From contig DOMY01000218.1 in the NCBI GenBank assembly GCA_003509785.1, positions 8,582 through 16,917 on the forward strand: a DNA stretch of 8,336 nucleotides. Direction: 5' to 3'. The position numbers and the translations under genes were made by a program. This stretch comes from Gemmobacter sp. (GTDB taxonomy: Bacteria > Pseudomonadota > Alphaproteobacteria > Rhodobacterales > Rhodobacteraceae). The notes under the pieces were generated by a model. It saw nothing but the letters and a program-made list of their open reading frames with translations. It searched no databases and was not told the DNA's origin. Positions 6,757 through 8,336 of the stretch are shown one piece after another (the first letter of the stretch is position 1; every line of letters begins with the position of its first letter).

Positions 6757-7131
6757 ATGCGGATCAAGATGGGCACAGTTGTGCCGAAAATGGGCACAAC
6801 TGTGCACCTTGCGGCGGGCCAGACCCGCTATCGCAAGGCCGTGGCCGCCGCGTTGCGGGCTGAACTGGGCTCGACGCACCAAGCCATCAAGACGGCGATG
6901 CGCTGGACAGGGGCGAGCGAACGCACCGTAAAGTACTGGCTTTCAGGAGAACGGGGGCCAAGTGGAGAACATCTCATCCTGCTGGCGCAACATTCCGACG
7001 CGGTGCTGCTGGCGATCCTGACCATGGCCGAGCGGCTGTCCGACGAGCGGCACAGATGTGCCGGTTGTCCCGAGCGTCTTCTCGTGTTACAAAACCTCAG
7101 ACAAGAATCCAATCTGTCCGAGGATTTCTAA
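6757..7131 (+). CDS. helix-turn-helix DNA-binding protein, probable regulator
   Basis: A 124-residue protein divergent from the recombinase operon. Residues about 21-70 hold the likely DNA-binding fold: RYRKAVAAALRAELG, then HQAIKTAMRWTGASERTVKY and WLSGERGPSGEHLILLAQHS, with the TGASERTVKYWLSGERGPS pattern typical of a turn and recognition helix. The C-terminus has a HRCAGCPERL segment with a CxxC. The first 20 residues contain a near heptad repeat, MGTVVPK then MGTTVHL, which is the translation of two tandem near-palindromes, so this end may be shaped by DNA function. The start at 6757 is backed by GAGGAGG eight bases away; Met5 and Met12 are alternatives. I recall similar small proteins beside such recombinase/ParB cassettes, but no tested role. 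An autoregulator of the cassette is the best guess. Confidence 0.75.
   Translation: MRIKMGTVVPKMGTTVHLAAGQTRYRKAVAAALRAELGSTHQAIKTAMRWTGASERTVKYWLSGERGPSGEHLILLAQHSDAVLLAILTMAERLSDERHRCAGCPERLLVLQNLRQESNLSEDF
6772..6785. promoter_or_regulatory. near-palindrome GGCACA-GT-TGTGCC, copy 1
   Basis: A 14-base near-palindrome inside the 5' end of the helix-turn-helix gene, with perfect 6-base arms. Together with copy 2 exactly 21 bases downstream (two helical turns) and copy 3 at 7049 it makes a likely operator set. The binding protein is unknown; the product of the same gene is the obvious candidate. Confidence 0.6.
6793..6806. promoter_or_regulatory. near-palindrome GGCACA-AC-TGTGCA, copy 2
   Basis: Matches the reverse complement of copy 1 at 13 of 14 positions; the last base breaks perfect arm symmetry. 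The 21-base offset from copy 1 puts both sites on the same helix face. Confidence 0.6.
7049..7062. promoter_or_regulatory. near-palindrome GGCACA-GA-TGTGCC, copy 3
   Basis: Perfect 6-base arms, extended by C and G to CGGCACA/TGTGCCG. It lies 256 bases after copy 2 near the end of the same gene and is read in a different codon phase (encoding RHRCA), so protein conservation cannot explain the match. It could be a distal site for looping, or a control site for the antitoxin-like gene that follows. Confidence 0.55.
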
Positions 7132-7135
7132 CTCA

Positions 7136-7405
7136 ATGATGATCGATCCCGGCCAACGCGCCCGCATGATCGACTACATGGAGACCCATGCTCCGGCCCG
7201 TTCGAGGGAGCTGGCAGCCATCGGCGTGGCCGCCACAGCCATCTCACGCGCCGTTTCCGACGGCGCGATAGTTCGCATCGGGCGGGGCCTCTACCAACTG
7301 CCTGACAGCGCACCGGACCTGCATGCGGCACTGATCGAAATCGCCAAGCGTGCGCCCAAAGCCATCATCTGCCTGCATTCGCGGGTTGATGTGGCGTTGA
7401 TGTAA
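7136..7405 (+). pseudogene. AbiEi-family antitoxin, truncated after about residue 82
   Basis: The frame starts MMIDPGQRARMIDYMETHAP four bases after the preceding stop, so it is probably in one transcript with the helix-turn-helix gene. Residues 5-55 are the winged-helix N-terminal domain of AbiEi-type antitoxins (ARSRELAAIGVAATAISRAV, then IVRIGRGLYQLPDS). Residues 60-82, HAALIEIAKRAPKAIICLHS, continue the family pattern. Then the sequence leaves it (RVDVALM, stop). Full members are roughly 200 residues, so over half is missing, and no AbiEii nucleotidyltransferase toxin gene follows. The DNA-binding domain is intact and might still repress transcription. The nearest Shine-Dalgarno (GAGG, 7120-7123) is 12 bases from the first ATG; translation could also be coupled to the upstream gene. 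Confidence 0.75.
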
Positions 7406-7594
7406 ACTGAAGCGGCGATCAATTGGCACAATCATTCTCTGCCCAAAGCAACCAATCGAGCCACGGTCGCTGAGCTCCGCCGCGCCTACAAAAGCTGGAA
7501 TAATAACTCCGCATCATTGCTTGGAAGGCAGAAGATCGCCGCTTACGTGTGGCTAAATCAAACTAGGGCTGACGATGCTATGCGGCGCAAATAA
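7406..7594 (+). pseudogene. unidentified 62-codon gene tail without a start
   Basis: In the same frame as the truncated antitoxin, directly after its stop, 62 codons are open and read like genuine protein (AAINWHNHSLPKATNRATVA, then ELRRAYKSWNNNSASLLGRQ, then a TAA stop at 7592-7594). Apart from one Met four codons before the stop there is no ATG and no ribosome site. It therefore looks like the C-terminal end of a gene whose 5' part was deleted when the antitoxin was cut. I do not recognise the family. Confidence 0.35.
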
Positions 7595-7718
7595 CTCTTT
7601 GAACGTCGTAGTTTGCGCGTCGGGCCGACCTCCCGAAGGCATTTTGGCACGTTGCTAAGTCTGTGCTGTGGCAGGTAAGTACGGAAAACGCAACTTCGAG
7701 CCGTTGGAGGGCCGCTCT

Positions 7719-7973
7719 GTGTCTGACCCATATCTCCGGCAAATCCTGAAAAGGCTTCGCGTCGATACAGGCCCCGGTTCGCCTGCTCGCGCGGTTCAGG
7801 CGACTTTGCAACCAACCTTGCTGAGCTGGGCGGGTCAGAACCTACTGAGTATGGAGCCTAGCGGCTCATTTGCAACCCTACGCAAAGCGGTAATCGCCAG
7901 GCACCTGCTCCGCATCACCGGCCGCATCGAACGCGACGGCCCGGTTAGCTTCGGCTCGAATGAAGGCGCGTGA
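7719..7973 (+). pseudogene. nucleotidyltransferase N-terminal fragment fused to foreign sequence
   Basis: A GTG at 7719 preceded by GGAGGG seven bases upstream opens a frame beginning VSDPYLRQILKRLRVDTGPG. LQPTLLSWAGQNLLSMEPSG then SFA follows. This resembles the start of nucleotidyltransferase-fold proteins in which W..G.....SGSfAKGTAi..stDvDlFisL leads into the metal-binding Asp residues. The match stops right after SGSFA (near 7873), before the catalytic aspartates, so no enzyme activity is possible. The frame continues about 33 codons into unrelated sequence before TGA at 7971-7973. Relatives of this fold occur in defence systems and toxin-antitoxin pairs; the fragment is too short to assign further. 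Confidence 0.55.
7874..7945 (+). pseudogene. possible DnaE2-like polymerase C-terminal scrap
   Basis: Following the nucleotidyltransferase fragment in the same frame, TLRKAVIARHLLRITGRIER then DGPV recalls the nucleic-acid-binding segment near the end of error-prone polymerase DnaE2 (such as fRrvVlGARLLaVeGRiQReGeVvHL). About 24 residues only, judged from memory; it may be chance. Confidence 0.25.
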
Positions 7974-8066
7974 AAAGATGCGCCTCAGACTCAACCAAAT
8001 GGAGACTTGCCGGATGTTGCGTGCCGTCCCATAGTCGCTGAAACAGGCGATATTTCGGGTAATTAT

Positions 8067-8147
8067 TTGGGCACTCGTTTCATCCACACCGCCGATCTTC
8101 ACCTTGATGCTCCGTTGAAGGCCATTGCCCTGCGGGATGGTGCATGA
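8067..8147 (+). pseudogene. SbcD/YhaO-type DNA exonuclease, N-terminal fragment
   Basis: The frame reads GTRFIHTADLHLDAPLKAIA then LRDGA and a TGA at 8145-8147. SbcD/Mre11-like metallophosphoesterases begin M(R/K)FIHTADLHLDsPLkslalRd, including the Asp-x-His of metal motif I, so the first 20-odd residues are clear. The expected initiator ATG is ACT (8073-8075), though a TTG at 8067 could serve, and the protein ends before motif II. The frame is open upstream from 7974 with unidentified sequence (for example PNGDLPDVACRPIVAETGD). It is a non-functional fragment whose partner SbcC/YhaN is absent. Confidence 0.6.
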
Positions 8148-8336
8148 CGTTCCCGGGTTCGAAATCATCGAAGAATTTGCGCTTTCCACATTCTCCTTTG
8201 CCAAATACCTCATGTGGAAGGATTTGGTCGACCGCACGGACTCTTTGCGCGAAAGCTGGATGGTTGCGCATCTGATCGACAATCCAACCGAGACATTCAA
8301 AGGCGCAAAGACGCCAATGGCGCGCCCTTCGGACAT
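8137..8336 (+). pseudogene. internal fragment of a probable superfamily 1 helicase, continues past window
   Basis: From ATG 8137 (MVHDVPG) the frame is open to the right edge and reads FEIIEEFALSTFSFAKYLMW then KDLVDRTDSLRESWMVAHLI then DNPTETFKG. From memory this resembles the segment just before the Walker A motif in large COG1112-type (DUF4011-associated) helicases, with its FSFAKYLMWKDLVDR core. The ATG follows no ribosome site, and the family match begins around DVPGFEI, so the 5' part of the gene is missing. Whether the 3' part is intact cannot be seen here. Confidence 0.45.

Noticed and set aside
6772..6806. CRISPR-like or iteron array
   Set aside because: Only two units at a 21-base spacing plus one distant copy, no spacers and no cas or rep gene; an operator pair fits better.
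7878..8336. A 152-codon minus-strand frame at the right end
   Set aside because: The plus strand carries the recognisable FIHTADLHLD and FSFAKYLMWKDL stretches here; the minus reading resembles no family.

Overview
The window is GC-rich DNA from an alphaproteobacterium, most likely Rhodobacterales (Rhodobacteraceae). The grounds are the MurA sequence, the small basic protein just ahead of murA, and the close family resemblance of the recombinase/ParB genes to alphaproteobacterial islands. No taxon-specific marker such as 16S rRNA is present, so this is an inference.

Bases 1-2737 look like ordinary chromosome. They hold a 5' part of murA (minus strand, running off the left edge) preceded by a 65-codon basic protein, a tRNA-Thr(GGT) with encoded CCA, about 470 bases with no convincing gene, and an intact transglutaminase-like protein. 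From 2761 the character changes. A decayed 3' end of an IS481-type transposase (minus strand) abuts a decayed tyrosine-integrase fragment (plus strand). Both carry in-frame stops and together fill 2761-3200.

Bases 3234-7405 form an accessory module. On the minus strand three genes overlap by 7 and 4 bases: a 525-residue serine recombinase, then two different ParB-like proteins, one (ParB-2) with a RepB-type C-terminal region. No ParA partner is present. Divergently, on the plus strand, lie a small helix-turn-helix protein and, 4 bases after it, a truncated AbiEi-type antitoxin. The helix-turn-helix gene contains three copies of the near-palindrome GGCACA-NN-TGTGCC, two at its 5' end exactly 21 bases apart and one near its 3' end in another codon phase. 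Its Shine-Dalgarno lies in the arm of a separate perfect 9-bp inverted repeat. This suggests DNA-level autoregulation of a recombinase/partition-like cassette. The family association is recognisable, but I know of no worked-out function for it.

Bases 7380-8336 are a patchwork of gene fragments joined end to end: the cut antitoxin, an unidentified 62-codon tail, the N-terminus of a nucleotidyltransferase, a possible DnaE2-like scrap, the first residues of an SbcD/YhaO-type exonuclease, and part of a probable helicase that runs off the right edge. This looks like an eroded defence or mobile island.
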